A stretch of DNA of 64,000 bases from Paludibacter sp. (GTDB lineage: Bacteria; Bacteroidota; Bacteroidia; Bacteroidales; Paludibacteraceae): positions 62,001 through 126,000 of the forward strand of contig JANJVQ010000034.1 in NCBI GenBank assembly GCA_024710005.1, written 5' to 3'. The notes below the pieces were generated by a model. It did not search any database and was not told where the DNA came from. It saw only the letters and a program-made list of their open reading frames with translations. The translations under genes were made by a program, and so were the position numbers. Position 1 is the first letter of the stretch; each line of letters opens with the position of its first letter. Below, piece after piece: positions 19,562-28,777 of this stretch.

Positions 19562-19815
19562 AACTAAAATTTTAGGTTGTAAAACGTAGATAAAATTACT
19601 TTTAAAGAGCGCATGTTTGCCTTCTTAAAAGTGGTCGCAAATGTAAAAACTGTAAATTAAAAAACAATGGATTTGAGTGTGATTTAACATAATTTTGTAA
19701 GTCTTGCTTTTAACTGTTATCTCGAGGAAACTATAATTAAACAACATTTCATCCTTACAACTCAAATTTCCTGATTTTTTTGTAAGTTTGCATCAAAATT
19801 TTTTCAAACCATCGA
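19562..19815. promoter_or_regulatory. Divergent intergenic region upstream of HU-like gene and tamL
   Basis: 254 bp between divergently read genes. On the plus strand TAAGTTTG at 19783-19790 matches the Bacteroidota -7 consensus, 25 nt before the tamL ATG. No clear -33 element or matching element for the minus-strand gene was found. The region is AT-rich with no obvious repeat. Confidence 0.45.
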
Positions 19816-22095
19816 ATGAGAAGCAGCCATCCCACCTTTCTTCCCCTTTTATTGCTTGTTGTTCTGTTGTCGGGCATGCTGTTTGTTGCCTGCTCGCCGA
19901 CTAAACATGTTCCCGATGGCGCTTTCCTGCTCAACAAAGTCGAAATTAAATCGGATGCAAAAGAAATCAATAAAAATGATTTGCCCGAGTATGTCCGACA
20001 AATGCCTAACTCATATATCCTGGGCTTATTCCGTTTGCAGTTGGGAATTTACAACCTGTCGGGAAAAGATTCGACTAAGTGGTTTAGCCGGCTGGTAAGA
20101 AGAATCGGGCAACCGCCGGTTTTGCTTGACTCGACGCTGACCGAACTGTCGGCCCAGCAATTGTTGCGGTTCCACATGAATAAGGGTTATTATGATGCCA
20201 ATATCAATACGATTGTAAACAAGCGAAACAAGAAAGCGCGGATATCCTACCAGATTCAATCAAACAAACCCTATAGGGTAAACGAGTATAAGGTCAATGT
20301 TCCCTTTAAAGAACTTGAAACCCTGTCTAAAGATTCCGTCCGCTCGCTTGTGCAACCCAATATGTTGTTCGATGTGTATCAACTCGACAGTGAACGGGAA
20401 AGACTGACTTCGAGAATGCGCCGGCAGGGTTATTATAATTTCATGAAAGATTACTTAGCCTATACGGCCGACAGTACCGGTCACAAAGTAGATGTGACAC
20501 TGCAGTTGCGCGATTATCTGATGGAAAACCGTGATACCCTGAATCAAACGGTTTTCAAGCAATATTATATCAGCAAGGTAATTTATAATCTGAATCCGGC
20601 CGTGAGCACCATCCTGACGAGTAATAAGCCGGATCCTATCGATACAATTCAAACCGGTAATTATGTTGTTATTGGTCCCGGTGATAAGTTTCTTACGTTT
20701 AACGCTTTGGTCTCGAGTACCTTCGTGAAGCCCGGCGCACTATATTCGGATGCAGATGTGGAAAGAACTTATGCCGCACTGAACACCCTGCCTCCGGTGA
20801 AATACACGCACATCAGCTTCACCGAAACGGCGCCGGATTCGCTGCAATGCCTCATTACCATCGCGGAAGCAAAGTCATTTACGTTTACCTCTCAGGCTGA
20901 AATTACTTTTACCGAAGGTTATTGGGGGGCTGCCGGGAATGCGGGTGTGGTGCACCGGAATCTGTTTAAAGGTGCAGAGTCGCTGACTTTACAGGGTCGT
21001 TTGGCCTTAGAATATCAGGGTGATGTTATTGCTCAGGAATGGGGTGGGCAAGCAGGTATACGGGTGCCGAGAACTATTCTGCCTTTTATAAATGATACCT
21101 ATAGTCGTAGCCTACAGGGTTCTACTGAATTCCGGGGAGTATTCAATTATCAACACCGGCCGGGTGAATTTACTTCGACAAATTTCGGAGGGGGAATCAA
21201 GTACAATTGGATAACTGGCCGGCAAAATCATAATCTGGATTTACTGGATCTGAGTTATGTGAATTTCCCCTGGATTTCGCCCGAATTTAATTCGGCTTTC
21301 ATCGAAAGTGGTTTGTATAACAGATATAATTATGATAACTACATGATTATGCGGTTGAGCTACAGTACCGCTGTCAGTGGTTACAATCCTGCGCGACCGC
21401 TCCGCAATTATTTTACCTATCGTTATGGTGTCGAAAGCGCCGGAAATGCATTGTTCGGATTGTATAAGTTGTTGGATATTCCTGTCGATGTCAATGGTTT
21501 CTACCGGGCATTCAATATCCGGTTTTCCCAATATGTAAGGGGAGAAATCAATGCTTCATTTCACCAGATAATTGATAAGAACAATAAATTTGTGTATCAT
21601 GCCGGTATTGGAGCGGGATTGCCTTATGGGAATGCAGAAATCATTCCGTTTGAAAGACGGTTTTACAGTGGAGGCGCCAACAGTGTGAGGGGCTGGGGGG
21701 AAAGTATGCTCGGTCCCGGAGTATATCAGCGTTTTAGTACCAACAGAAGAAGGGATTATAACCAGGTTGGCGATGTAAAGCTGGATTTAAACTTTGAATA
21801 CAGGGCCAGGATGTTCTGGGTGCTCGAAGGTGCAATCTTTGCTGATGCGGGAAATATATGGACAGTCCGCGAATATGATAACCAGGCCGGTGGCGTGTTC
21901 AGGTTGGATACTTTCTGGAAACAAATCGCGCTGGCCTATGGCATTGGACTCAGGATGGACTTTAACTTCTTTCTTTTCCGGGTAGATATGGGCGTGAAGC
22001 TGCATGACCCGGCGGCTGTCACCACTCCTAAATGGATATTGCCTAAATCTTTCAATGATGTGGCTTTGCACATTGCCATCGGGTATCCGTTCTAA
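19816..22095 (+). CDS. tamL: Lipoprotein BamA/TamA-family outer-membrane protein (TamL-like)
   Basis: 759 residues. A lipoprotein signal ends LFVAC (Cys at about 26) followed by [18 protein letters not shown], the typical mature N-terminus of TamL, the lipidated TamA variant of Bacteroidota. POTRA-like repeats occupy roughly 40-380 and a 16-strand Omp85 barrel fills the remainder, with the (V/I)RG(F/Y)-type motif present as NSVRGWGES and a final strand ending in [11 protein letters not shown]. It should sit in the outer membrane and, with a TamB-type partner, help insert or transport outer-membrane components. No tamB lies next to it here. The last 4 bp overlap the end of the convergent rnhB. 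Confidence 0.82.
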   Translation: MRSSHPTFLPLLLLVVLLSGMLFVACSPTKHVPDGAFLLNKVEIKSDAKEINKNDLPEYVRQMPNSYILGLFRLQLGIYNLSGKDSTKWFSRLVRRIGQPPVLLDSTLTELSAQQLLRFHMNKGYYDANINTIVNKRNKKARISYQIQSNKPYRVNEYKVNVPFKELETLSKDSVRSLVQPNMLFDVYQLDSERERLTSRMRRQGYYNFMKDYLAYTADSTGHKVDVTLQLRDYLMENRDTLNQTVFKQYYISKVIYNLNPAVSTILTSNKPDPIDTIQTGNYVVIGPGDKFLTFNALVSSTFVKPGALYSDADVERTYAALNTLPPVKYTHISFTETAPDSLQCLITIAEAKSFTFTSQAEITFTEGYWGAAGNAGVVHRNLFKGAESLTLQGRLALEYQGDVIAQEWGGQAGIRVPRTILPFINDTYSRSLQGSTEFRGVFNYQHRPGEFTSTNFGGGIKYNWITGRQNHNLDLLDLSYVNFPWISPEFNSAFIESGLYNRYNYDNYMIMRLSYSTAVSGYNPARPLRNYFTYRYGVESAGNALFGLYKLLDIPVDVNGFYRAFNIRFSQYVRGEINASFHQIIDKNNKFVYHAGIGAGLPYGNAEIIPFERRFYSGGANSVRGWGESMLGPGVYQRFSTNRRRDYNQVGDVKLDLNFEYRARMFWVLEGAIFADAGNIWTVREYDNQAGGVFRLDTFWKQIALAYGIGLRMDFNFFLFRVDMGVKLHDPAAVTTPKWILPKSFNDVALHIAIGYPF

Positions 22096-22667
22096 TCCGA
22101 TTTAAAAGTCAACCGGTGATAATCCGTTACCCCAAACTCCCGGATTGCAGCTTTGTGTTTTCTCGTGGGATAGGCTTTGTTTTGCTTCCAATCGTATTCC
22201 GGAAACTGTTTGTCGAGTTCATACATCAGTTCATCGCGGTAGGTTTTGGCCAACACCGATGCAGCTGCAATGGATAAGTATTTACTGTCGCCCTTGACGA
22301 TGGTTTTGTGTGGAATATCCTGATAAGATTTAAACTTATTGCCATCAACAATGATAAACTCCGGACGAAGGGGTAGCTTGTCTATTGCCCTGTGCATGGC
22401 TAATATCGAAGCATTCAGGATGTTAATTTTGTCAATTTCGAGGTTGTCGACTTCAGCGACTGCCCAAACCAATGCCTCTTTCTCGATGATTAACCTGAGT
22501 TGATTTCGTTGTTTTTCGGAAAGTTGTTTGGAATCGTTCAGTAATTCGCACTGAAAATTTTCAGGAAGGATAACGGCAGCAGCCACAACGGGACCAGCCA
22601 GACAACCCCGGCCGGCCTCATCACATCCACATTCCAGCTTATATCCCGAGAAATTCAGCTTAAGCAT
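22092..22667 (-). CDS. rnhB: Ribonuclease HII
   Basis: 191 residues, the usual length. It cleaves the RNA strand of RNA-DNA hybrids and removes misincorporated ribonucleotides. The active-site block [16 protein letters not shown] contains the catalytic Asp-Glu pair; further acidic residues lie in [10 protein letters not shown] and [20 protein letters not shown]. The gene starts one nucleotide after the cvpA stop codon, so the two are probably co-transcribed and translationally coupled. Its 3' end overlaps tamL by 4 bp. Confidence 0.95.
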   Translation of the reverse strand: MLKLNFSGYKLECGCDEAGRGCLAGPVVAAAVILPENFQCELLNDSKQLSEKQRNQLRLIIEKEALVWAVAEVDNLEIDKINILNASILAMHRAIDKLPLRPEFIIVDGNKFKSYQDIPHKTIVKGDSKYLSIAAASVLAKTYRDELMYELDKQFPEYDWKQNKAYPTRKHKAAIREFGVTDYHRLTFKSD

Positions 22668-22668
22668 G

Positions 22669-23157
22669 TTAATCCTTTTTTTCGCGTATCTCTTTCCACA
22701 GATCGGGCGCCAGATTCTTGACTGGTTTATAAAACTTCGATTCTTCCCGGGTTTCAGGATTGATGAAATTTATTTTTTCATCTAATGCATCCGTCAGAAT
22801 GAGCATTACGCTGACAAGTAAAGCTAATTTAATTCCCCCTAACACAGCTCCCAAAATCGCGTTTATGAAACCGAGCGATAAAGCGTGAATCATCTTGTTG
22901 ATAATTTTACCAATGATAATCAAACCGGTTACGATGAGTACAAATGCCAGAACGAAAGCCAGCGGTTGAGCTGCTTTCAGACTGATGTCGAAAAAGTTAA
23001 CCATCAGTTGTACTAAAAGCGGCGCCAGCAATTTGCTTAAAAATATCCCGCCGATGATGATGATGAGCGAAATAACCTCCCTGATTAATCCGCGGAAAAG
23101 ACCAATCACAAATCCCAATGCAATGGGTATGACAATATATAAGTCTAAGGAGTTCAA
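22669..23157 (-). CDS. CvpA-family inner-membrane protein
   Basis: 162 residues from a TTG start ([16 protein letters not shown]). An upstream in-frame TTG at 23172 is unlikely because it overlaps the TATATTTG -7 element at 23170-23177 and would precede the transcription start. Four hydrophobic segments are visible (about 5-22, 25-45, 60-85 and 95-120), with the family motif [11 protein letters not shown] after the first. CvpA/colicin V production proteins are small membrane proteins of unclear mechanism, often linked to envelope integrity. It is the first gene of a two-gene unit with rnhB. Confidence 0.82.
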   Translation of the reverse strand: MNSLDLYIVIPIALGFVIGLFRGLIREVISLIIIIGGIFLSKLLAPLLVQLMVNFFDISLKAAQPLAFVLAFVLIVTGLIIIGKIINKMIHALSLGFINAILGAVLGGIKLALLVSVMLILTDALDEKINFINPETREESKFYKPVKNLAPDLWKEIREKKD

Positions 23158-23169
23158 ATTTTTTATTTG

Positions 23170-23177
23170 CAAATATA
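23170..23177 (-). promoter_or_regulatory. -7 promoter element for cvpA-rnhB
   Basis: On the minus strand the bases read TATATTTG, a perfect TAnnTTTG, about 13 nt before the TTG start at 23157. The upstream spacer is occupied by one arm of a 16-bp inverted repeat (23181-23196). Confidence 0.6.
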
Positions 23178-23180
23178 ATA

Positions 23181-23331
23181 TTTTTGAACCATATAAGTCA
23201 CATTAGTAATCATAAGTTATTATAAAATGTTGACATCATGCGATAATATATTAGGTAAAAAACACATCCGATACATGTTGTTTTATTCAAAAAAACTAAA
23301 ATTTACTCATTTGATTTATATGGTTCAAAAA
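23181..23331. repeat. Perfect 16-bp inverted repeat, arms 119 bp apart
   Basis: The left arm 23181-23196 reads TTTTTGAACCATATAA and the right arm 23316-23331 is its exact reverse complement. The 119 bp between are AT-rich with no ORF. No target-site duplication is visible at the outer ends. The left arm falls in the -33/-7 spacer of the cvpA promoter and the right arm lies 84 bp before the start of the gene at 23416, so the pair could be shared operator sites or the ends of a small non-coding element. Confidence 0.75.
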
Positions 23332-23415
23332 AAACTGGCATGTATTTTGAAATACCCATATCGTGCACAACGATAAAATAGTTTTTAGTTATCTTACCTT
23401 TTAAAAATACATGTT

Positions 23416-24609
23416 ATGAAACGTATATACACAGGCTTGTCAGTGGTGTTGATGACAATGTTCCTTATCAATCAACCCCAAGCACAAAACTACAACACTG
23501 ACGATAGAAGTTATCGTTATGATGTGAGCGACTACCTCGACCTCGAAGCGGTTGCTTCCGTATTTGCCAAGTCAAGATCAATCGATGATTTCGAAAACAG
23601 ATTGAACGACTACAGAAATCAGGTTTCAAACCTGGATTTGAATAATGACGGTTATGTGGATTACCTGAGATTGCTAAAACAGTATGACCGGGACGCCCAT
23701 GTGATTCTGATTCAGGCGGTGTTGGGAAATAATTATTATCAGGATGTTGCAACCATTGTTATCGGTAGAGATGTTTACGGCAGAGATTATATCCAGATTA
23801 TCGGTGACCCGTATTTGTATGGAAGTGATTATATCCTGGAACCTGTATTTCACAAACGCCCCAGAATTTTAAGTTCACTATGGAACAGACCTCATGTAGT
23901 GTATGTGTCGAGGTATTATTGGGGATATTATCCTACTTATTACAGATTGAGACCTATTCTTCCGATTCATCATTATTTCCACCATCTGAGGGTATTTGTC
24001 GATGTACATCATCGTTACTATTATACTACCAGTTTAAGATTCCCGGTATATGTGGATGTAATTCGCCATCACCGGCGCAATGACTACTGGAGGGATCATA
24101 ACGACAGGCGTTTTGAAATGCGTAATCAACATTACAGGAACAAGGGGCAGTTTGAATACAACCAGGAAAGAAGAAAACCAGACCCGAGAGAACGCAAATC
24201 AACCTATTCTGAAAACGACAGGAGACAAGCAAACCCGGGTGCAGGAGTACCACAACGCGACACCAGGGTAAATCCATCGGAAAGAAGACCGGCTACCCCA
24301 CAACGGGATGTCAGGGTGACTCCACAACGACCGACACAACAAAGAGAAATCAGGGTTACACCTCAACGGGAGAGTGCACCTTCACCCTCAAGAGAAGTAA
24401 GGACAACTCCTTCGAGAGAAGTAAAGGTAAGTCCTCCGGCGAAAGAAGTAAAAGTAACACCTAAAGTTGAAAGTAAACCTTCCTCTTCAAGGGAAGTTAA
24501 GGTGAGTACGTCTTCAAGAGATTCAAAAAAGAGTAATGAAAAATCTTCCTCAAATACTTCCAGGTCAGACAGAAATGCCTCATCAAATAGTAATTCAGGA
24601 AGAAGATAG
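23416..24609 (+). CDS. Secreted protein with EF-hand-like loop, His/Tyr-rich core and basic repeat tail
   Basis: 397 residues, not a recognised family. A signal peptide (about 1-24, ending PQAQN) is followed by a domain with a dockerin/EF-hand-like loop DLNNDGYVDYLRL (about 74-86) and segments HVILIQAVLGNNYYQDVAT and ATIVIGRDVYGRDYIQIIGD. A Tyr/His-rich stretch (about 155-215, for example PIHHYFHHLRVFVDVHH) follows. From about 225 the protein is highly charged and low in complexity, with repeated VTPQR, SREVRTTP and SREVKVSP units and a Ser/Asn/Arg tail. Possible roles are calcium binding and cell-wall or polyanion interaction; this is speculative. It ends just before a UUCG-loop terminator. 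Confidence 0.7.
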   Translation: MKRIYTGLSVVLMTMFLINQPQAQNYNTDDRSYRYDVSDYLDLEAVASVFAKSRSIDDFENRLNDYRNQVSNLDLNNDGYVDYLRLLKQYDRDAHVILIQAVLGNNYYQDVATIVIGRDVYGRDYIQIIGDPYLYGSDYILEPVFHKRPRILSSLWNRPHVVYVSRYYWGYYPTYYRLRPILPIHHYFHHLRVFVDVHHRYYYTTSLRFPVYVDVIRHHRRNDYWRDHNDRRFEMRNQHYRNKGQFEYNQERRKPDPRERKSTYSENDRRQANPGAGVPQRDTRVNPSERRPATPQRDVRVTPQRPTQQREIRVTPQRESAPSPSREVRTTPSREVKVSPPAKEVKVTPKVESKPSSSREVKVSTSSRDSKKSNEKSSSNTSRSDRNASSNSNSGRR

Positions 24610-24625
24610 GTACAAGTAGATTGGT

Positions 24626-25618
24626 TTAGTTAACGCGGGGAGCTGTTTCGACAGCTCTCTTTTTTTGTTTATGATATAGGGCTAAGTATTCCTGTTCAGT
24701 CTGACCCGGAGTGGGGATTAGTTCAGCTTTGTCCAAACAGTTCAGTGCATACAAATCCATGAGGGTGCTGTATCCTGAATGACAAATGATTTCTTTTGCC
24801 TGTAAAAGTATGCTTGCCAGTTTATCTGTGTCGAGGTGAGGCAGGATGGTCAGGTTTTCGTGTGTCTCATCTATTTGTCCGGAAGTTTTATCAGCTGGTA
24901 ATCCCTGAATGATGAGTACCCTATCAGTTGAATTTTTAAATCTTTTGATCAGCTGTTGTTCGAAAATTGTACGTTGTGGCTCCGGACCCGAAACCAGTGC
25001 AACTGTATCAAATCTCAAACCGGGAATTATGGGTGATTGAGTTGAAAACTGAGTAAGTCGGGAAAGCGGACCGATAAACCGGGCATGACGGGGCACAGGA
25101 TATTTGTGGGATAAATCACCACTCAGGTTGTCCTCTCCTTCAAAATCAGGAATCAGACAGACATCGAACCTGTTGATAAAAAATCGGTGTCCGAGCCAGA
25201 TCACAGGGGTCATGAACCCTAACCCTTTCGGCATTTTAATCATCAACTGATGGGTAATATAGGTTGAATGGAGGTGTTTATTCCAAAGTCCGAAACGATT
25301 ATCGGAAATTACCCGCTCAATTTGATGTTCGCGGATGATTTTTTTTAATTGATGATGTTCGCGGATGATGCCCCATAGTATAACAGGGATACTTCGCAGC
25401 ATGGCGGTAAGTTGTGATTTTCCCTTGTTGTAGTGAATTTTGTAAGATGCCAATGTTATGTACGACAAATCAGGGAACGCTGCTTTGAGTAGTTCCATCG
25501 GATGTCCGTCGGTAGCAATGATTATTTCATGTCCCTCCGAAAGCAGCTTCTGTATCAGGGGTATGCATCTGGTAGCATGACCTAATCCCCAGTTGAGGGG
25601 GGCAACTAAAGTTTTCAT
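24626..25618 (-). CDS. GT28/GT1-like glycosyltransferase
   Basis: 330 residues. The N-terminus MKTLVAPLNWGLGHATRCIP is the glycine-rich opening of GT-B glycosyltransferases related to MurG and UGT enzymes. The C-terminal half has the nucleotide-sugar-binding pattern, with ALVSGPEPQRTIFE, VLIIQGLPAD and ICHSGYSTLMDLYAL followed by LIPTPGQTEQEYLA. It probably transfers a sugar from an activated donor; acceptor and product are unknown. The start codon overlaps the xseA stop codon (ATGA), so it is translationally coupled to xseA although functionally unrelated. Confidence 0.75.
   Translation of the reverse strand: MKTLVAPLNWGLGHATRCIPLIQKLLSEGHEIIIATDGHPMELLKAAFPDLSYITLASYKIHYNKGKSQLTAMLRSIPVILWGIIREHHQLKKIIREHQIERVISDNRFGLWNKHLHSTYITHQLMIKMPKGLGFMTPVIWLGHRFFINRFDVCLIPDFEGEDNLSGDLSHKYPVPRHARFIGPLSRLTQFSTQSPIIPGLRFDTVALVSGPEPQRTIFEQQLIKRFKNSTDRVLIIQGLPADKTSGQIDETHENLTILPHLDTDKLASILLQAKEIICHSGYSTLMDLYALNCLDKAELIPTPGQTEQEYLALYHKQKKRAVETAPRVN
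24640..24667 (+). terminator. Rho-independent terminator of the gene at 23416
   Basis: GAGCTGT and ACAGCTC pair around a TTCG tetraloop (24640-24657), followed by TCTTTTTTT. The hairpin lies inside the last codons of the convergent glycosyltransferase gene (which ends at 24626), so coding sequence and terminator overlap. Confidence 0.85.
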
Positions 25619-26853
25619 TTTTCAACAATACTTTTTACTTCCCCATCACTCACATAGGTTTTTATTACATCGCCGTCCTGCACGTCTTTCACTGAACTAA
25701 GCCTTTTGCCATTTACAGTTGTGATGGTGTAACCATAATTCAATAAAAAAGCAGGAGAATGTCGTTCTATGCTGTTCTCAAGTATGGCTAATTTGTTTTT
25801 TTGCGTATTAATTGCCAGTCTGACAGCCTGAATCAGTCTTGATTTCTGTCGTTCTAAGGTCAGCTTCTTGTCGGAAGTTTTATTAATCAGGGAGTGCCTG
25901 ATTTTCCAACTGATATCCGCTAACTTTTGTTGTTGACTTTGTACTCTTTGATGGAGCAATTGGTAAATTGCGGTATATGCATCTGTCATCCTGTCTCGTG
26001 CTTCTTCCATCATTTCGATTAGCAAAGCTGCAGCAGCAGTTGGAGTTTTTACAGATGTATGGGCTACCATATCCACGATTGATAAGTCGCGTTGGTGACC
26101 GATACCCGCGATAATCGGCAAAGGGAATTGTGCGCAGTTTAATGCCAGTTCGTAGGAGTCAAAACAAGCTAAATCGGTGCTGGCTCCTCCGCCCCGGATG
26201 ATAACAGCCACATCGAAAAGATCAACATGTCCGTAGATGTTGTCCAACGCTTCGATGATGGAATCTGCTGCCTGATCTCCCTGCATGATGGCCGGAAATA
26301 ATTTTTTATAAAAAACAAACCCATCGGGATTGTTATCGAGTTGATTGCAAAAATCATCGTATCCGGCGGCAGTAGGAGAGGAAATTACGGCGATTCTGTT
26401 TGAAAACGTAGCCATTTCCAGCGATTTATTCATTTCCATCACCCCGTCTTTTTCTAACTGCCGGATGATTTCCTGTCGTCTTTTAGCCAGTTCCCCGAGG
26501 GTATAGGTGGGGTCAATGTCCCGGATGTTCAGGCTTAAACCAAACACATCATGAAAATCAACGGTGACTGAAACCAATACCTTGATGCCGGCATGCAATT
26601 GCTGACCGGTACTGCTTTCGAAGTAGGGCTTCAGCATGCGGTAAGTATTTGCCCAGATGTTGGCTTTTATTTTGGCAATTAAAGTATCCGTGTCCGGATC
26701 TTTTTCAATGAATTCGAGATAACAATGTCCGTTGGAAGCTTCCCGGAGTTCGCTGATTTCCGCTTTAATCCAAACCGGGGACTCAAAATTGACTTTGATT
26801 ACCTGGTTGATATAACGAGTGAGTTGGGATAAACTATATGTTTCTTTTTCCAT
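25615..26853 (-). CDS. xseA: Exodeoxyribonuclease VII large subunit
   Basis: 412 residues. An N-terminal OB-fold (about 5-105, VWIKAEISELREASNGHCYL) is followed by the catalytic region with IAVISSPTAAGYDDFCNQL, IIRGGGASTDLACFDSYELA and IAGIGHQRDLSIVDMVAHTS, then coiled-coil helices and a short C-terminal beta segment. The enzyme degrades single-stranded DNA to oligonucleotides together with XseB. The small subunit gene, normally directly downstream, is not here: a 4-bp overlap leads straight into the glycosyltransferase. Confidence 0.93.
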   Translation of the reverse strand: MEKETYSLSQLTRYINQVIKVNFESPVWIKAEISELREASNGHCYLEFIEKDPDTDTLIAKIKANIWANTYRMLKPYFESSTGQQLHAGIKVLVSVTVDFHDVFGLSLNIRDIDPTYTLGELAKRRQEIIRQLEKDGVMEMNKSLEMATFSNRIAVISSPTAAGYDDFCNQLDNNPDGFVFYKKLFPAIMQGDQAADSIIEALDNIYGHVDLFDVAVIIRGGGASTDLACFDSYELALNCAQFPLPIIAGIGHQRDLSIVDMVAHTSVKTPTAAAALLIEMMEEARDRMTDAYTAIYQLLHQRVQSQQQKLADISWKIRHSLINKTSDKKLTLERQKSRLIQAVRLAINTQKNKLAILENSIERHSPAFLLNYGYTITTVNGKRLSSVKDVQDGDVIKTYVSDGEVKSIVEK

Positions 26854-26864
26854 TGAATGTCTGC

Positions 26865-28562
26865 TTAAGGAATCAAAATCTTTGATACTTGTGAATAACC
26901 CTGATAACTTATCCGAGCCAGGTAGAATCCGGCCGGTAGGTGCCTGATATTCACAGCATCCACCATGTCAGCAAGTAATTGTTGGTGGATGATTTTTCCC
27001 GTGGGGGTAAAAATTTGAAGAAGAAGTTCCTGATTTTCAGATGTTGGTTGTTTTATTATGCTGATTTCTCCGGTTTCTGCCAGATATTTCAGTTTGACAG
27101 GAAACTCAGCCTGAAGCTCAAACCGGTTATTTGTAGCTGTTTGATATAAAACCTGTTGAAAATCGGGAATCCCATAGCCGTATTGATTATCCGGAGAACT
27201 GAAGCGGTCTGTCGAATTGATGATATGTTGTCTGATCAGGTCGACACTGTATGATTGAGGGAGTTGCTCTTTGCAGTATTGCAGATAACAGGCTGCTAAT
27301 CCCGCGATAATGGGGGAGGAGTAGGAGGTTCCGTTGCCATTAAAAACAAGGTTGCCGTTTAAGTCAACTAATGTTGTTCCCCAGCCGGTGGCGCAGACTT
27401 CCGGCTTAATTCTGCTGTCGGCAGTGGGACCAAACGATGAGAATGCTGCAATTGTCCCGCTGGAATTCACTGCCCCCACTGTCAGGATGCCATCCGCATC
27501 AGCCGGTGAACTGATGTATTTCCATGTTTTATTGCCATCGTTTCCGGCGCTGGTACAAACGATAATACCCTTCCGGGAAGCAAGATAAGCGGCACGACTT
27601 GCCCTCGATACCTGTCCGTTCATATCAGCATAAGTGAAATTCATGCTTGTGTCATCGAATTGGGTGTATCCCAATGATGAATTGACGATGTCTACACCCA
27701 GACTATCTGCAAATTCCAGTCCCCTGACCCAGAAATCCACTTCGAACATATACTCAGTAGGCACATATTCCGTTTGTATCAGCCAAAAAGAAGCATGCGG
27801 TGCGGCACCCACAAACTGTCCGGGAAGGTTTCCCGCCATAATCGACAATACATTAGCGCCATGTGTATCTTCCTGATAAACATTGACTGACGGATCAATG
27901 ATACTCTTAAAGCCAGATAATCTGTTTTGAATCCGTAAACTGTCGAAAGCCGGGTTGGTGTCCACGTTTCTGAAACCCGCATCCAATACCCCGATGAGGA
28001 TGTCTTTACCGGTATACCCCACGTCATGCAATGCTTTTCCGTTTAATTGATTGAGCTGTGCAGCGGCATATCCGTATTCCAATTCATATACAGGCTCAAC
28101 ATCATGTTCAAACTCCTGTTCATCCTCCGGATCCATGCGTTTTGTGCGCAGTGCGGGTGCCGGTTGCGCTGTCAGTATTTTGCCGGTATATTCTACTCGT
28201 TTCACGAATGAGAGCGGACGGATGAGCCCCATCAGCGATGAATCATTCGTAATCACGGTAATCCCGTTCATCCACTTACTGGAGGAATGAAAAGATACTC
28301 CCTGATTAATAATCTGGTTGATGTAACTTGTGTTAACCGGTAAATCCGTGGAGTCAATAGCAATCTGTTGTTGACTTCTTCTTTGAATGGATTTTGAACT
28401 CAGATATGCAGCGGGATTATCAAGGGTATAGGGCGTGTTGTTTTTATCTTTAAGCTGAACGAAAAAGTAATAAGAATCAGCAAACAGGAAGTTTGTGAAA
28501 CAAAGTAAGATCAGCGAAATCGCTACAGGACACATATGTTTGAAAAATCTCTTCTGTTGCAT
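26865..28562 (-). CDS. Subtilisin-like (S8) serine protease with T9SS sorting domain
   Basis: 565 residues from ATG at 28562. An in-frame upstream ATG at 28643 is ruled out by the promoter at 28583-28613, which lies between the two. Signal peptide about 1-28 (ending LFADS); a prodomain follows with SSKSIQRRSQQQ. The catalytic triad is Asp in IGVLDAGFRN, His in EDTHGANVLS and Ser in GNGTSYSSPIIAG; SAGNDGNKTW carries the oxyanion-hole Asn. The last 75 residues (LLQIFTPTGKII to AGFYLARISYQG) form a T9SS type A-like CTD. It should therefore be a surface or secreted protease. It lies 11 nt upstream of xseA in the same orientation. Confidence 0.88.
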   Translation of the reverse strand: MQQKRFFKHMCPVAISLILLCFTNFLFADSYYFFVQLKDKNNTPYTLDNPAAYLSSKSIQRRSQQQIAIDSTDLPVNTSYINQIINQGVSFHSSSKWMNGITVITNDSSLMGLIRPLSFVKRVEYTGKILTAQPAPALRTKRMDPEDEQEFEHDVEPVYELEYGYAAAQLNQLNGKALHDVGYTGKDILIGVLDAGFRNVDTNPAFDSLRIQNRLSGFKSIIDPSVNVYQEDTHGANVLSIMAGNLPGQFVGAAPHASFWLIQTEYVPTEYMFEVDFWVRGLEFADSLGVDIVNSSLGYTQFDDTSMNFTYADMNGQVSRASRAAYLASRKGIIVCTSAGNDGNKTWKYISSPADADGILTVGAVNSSGTIAAFSSFGPTADSRIKPEVCATGWGTTLVDLNGNLVFNGNGTSYSSPIIAGLAACYLQYCKEQLPQSYSVDLIRQHIINSTDRFSSPDNQYGYGIPDFQQVLYQTATNNRFELQAEFPVKLKYLAETGEISIIKQPTSENQELLLQIFTPTGKIIHQQLLADMVDAVNIRHLPAGFYLARISYQGYSQVSKILIP

Positions 28563-28582
28563 GCCGTTAAAAATAATACGTG

Positions 28583-28613
28583 CAAATATACAATAATTGA
28601 ATTGTGAAATCAA
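28583..28613 (-). promoter_or_regulatory. Promoter of the S8 protease gene
   Basis: Minus strand: TTG at 28613-28611, a 20-nt spacer, then TATATTTG at 28590-28583, a full match to the Bacteroidota -33/-7 consensus. It fixes the protease start at 28562 and interleaves with the opposite promoter at 28602-28630. Confidence 0.7.
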
Positions 28614-28630
28614 TAAAGGTTGTAAATTTG
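28602..28630 (+). promoter_or_regulatory. Promoter of the small BFD-type gene
   Basis: TTG at 28602-28604, an 18-nt spacer, then TAAATTTG at 28623-28630. It shares DNA with the opposite promoter for the protease gene. The resulting leader of about 140 nt contains a palindrome (28711-28754) before the ORF at 28778. Confidence 0.6.
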
Positions 28631-28710
28631 CACCATGAATCATTTAAAAAGACTTTGAATAAACTTTTTAGTGAAGATGTTGTTATGCAATTAAATAATT
28701 AAAATAATAC

Positions 28711-28754
28711 AATTGACCTGTCAGGTTTTTAAAACCCGACAGGTCTGGTCAATT
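28711..28754. repeat. Palindromic element in the leader of the BFD-type gene
   Basis: Outer arms AATTGACC (28711-28718) and GGTCAATT (28747-28754) are perfectly complementary. An inner pair GACCTGTC (28715-28722) and GACAGGTC (28738-28745) is also complementary and continues into the TTTT/AAAA centre. The two pairings share bases, so alternative hairpins are possible. The core looks like a palindrome found repeatedly in Bacteroidota intergenic DNA; it could also act on expression of the gene 24 nt downstream. Confidence 0.7.
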
Positions 28755-28777
28755 AAAAACAAAAACAATTAAACAAT

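Noticed and set aside
23158-23172. cvpA start at the upstream TTG
   Set aside because: That TTG is part of the TATATTTG -7 element and would lie before the transcription start; the second TTG gives the usual N-terminus.
28563-28643. Longer N-terminus of the S8 protease from the upstream ATG
   Set aside because: A full promoter lies between the two ATGs, and only the downstream ATG puts the signal peptide at the N-terminus.
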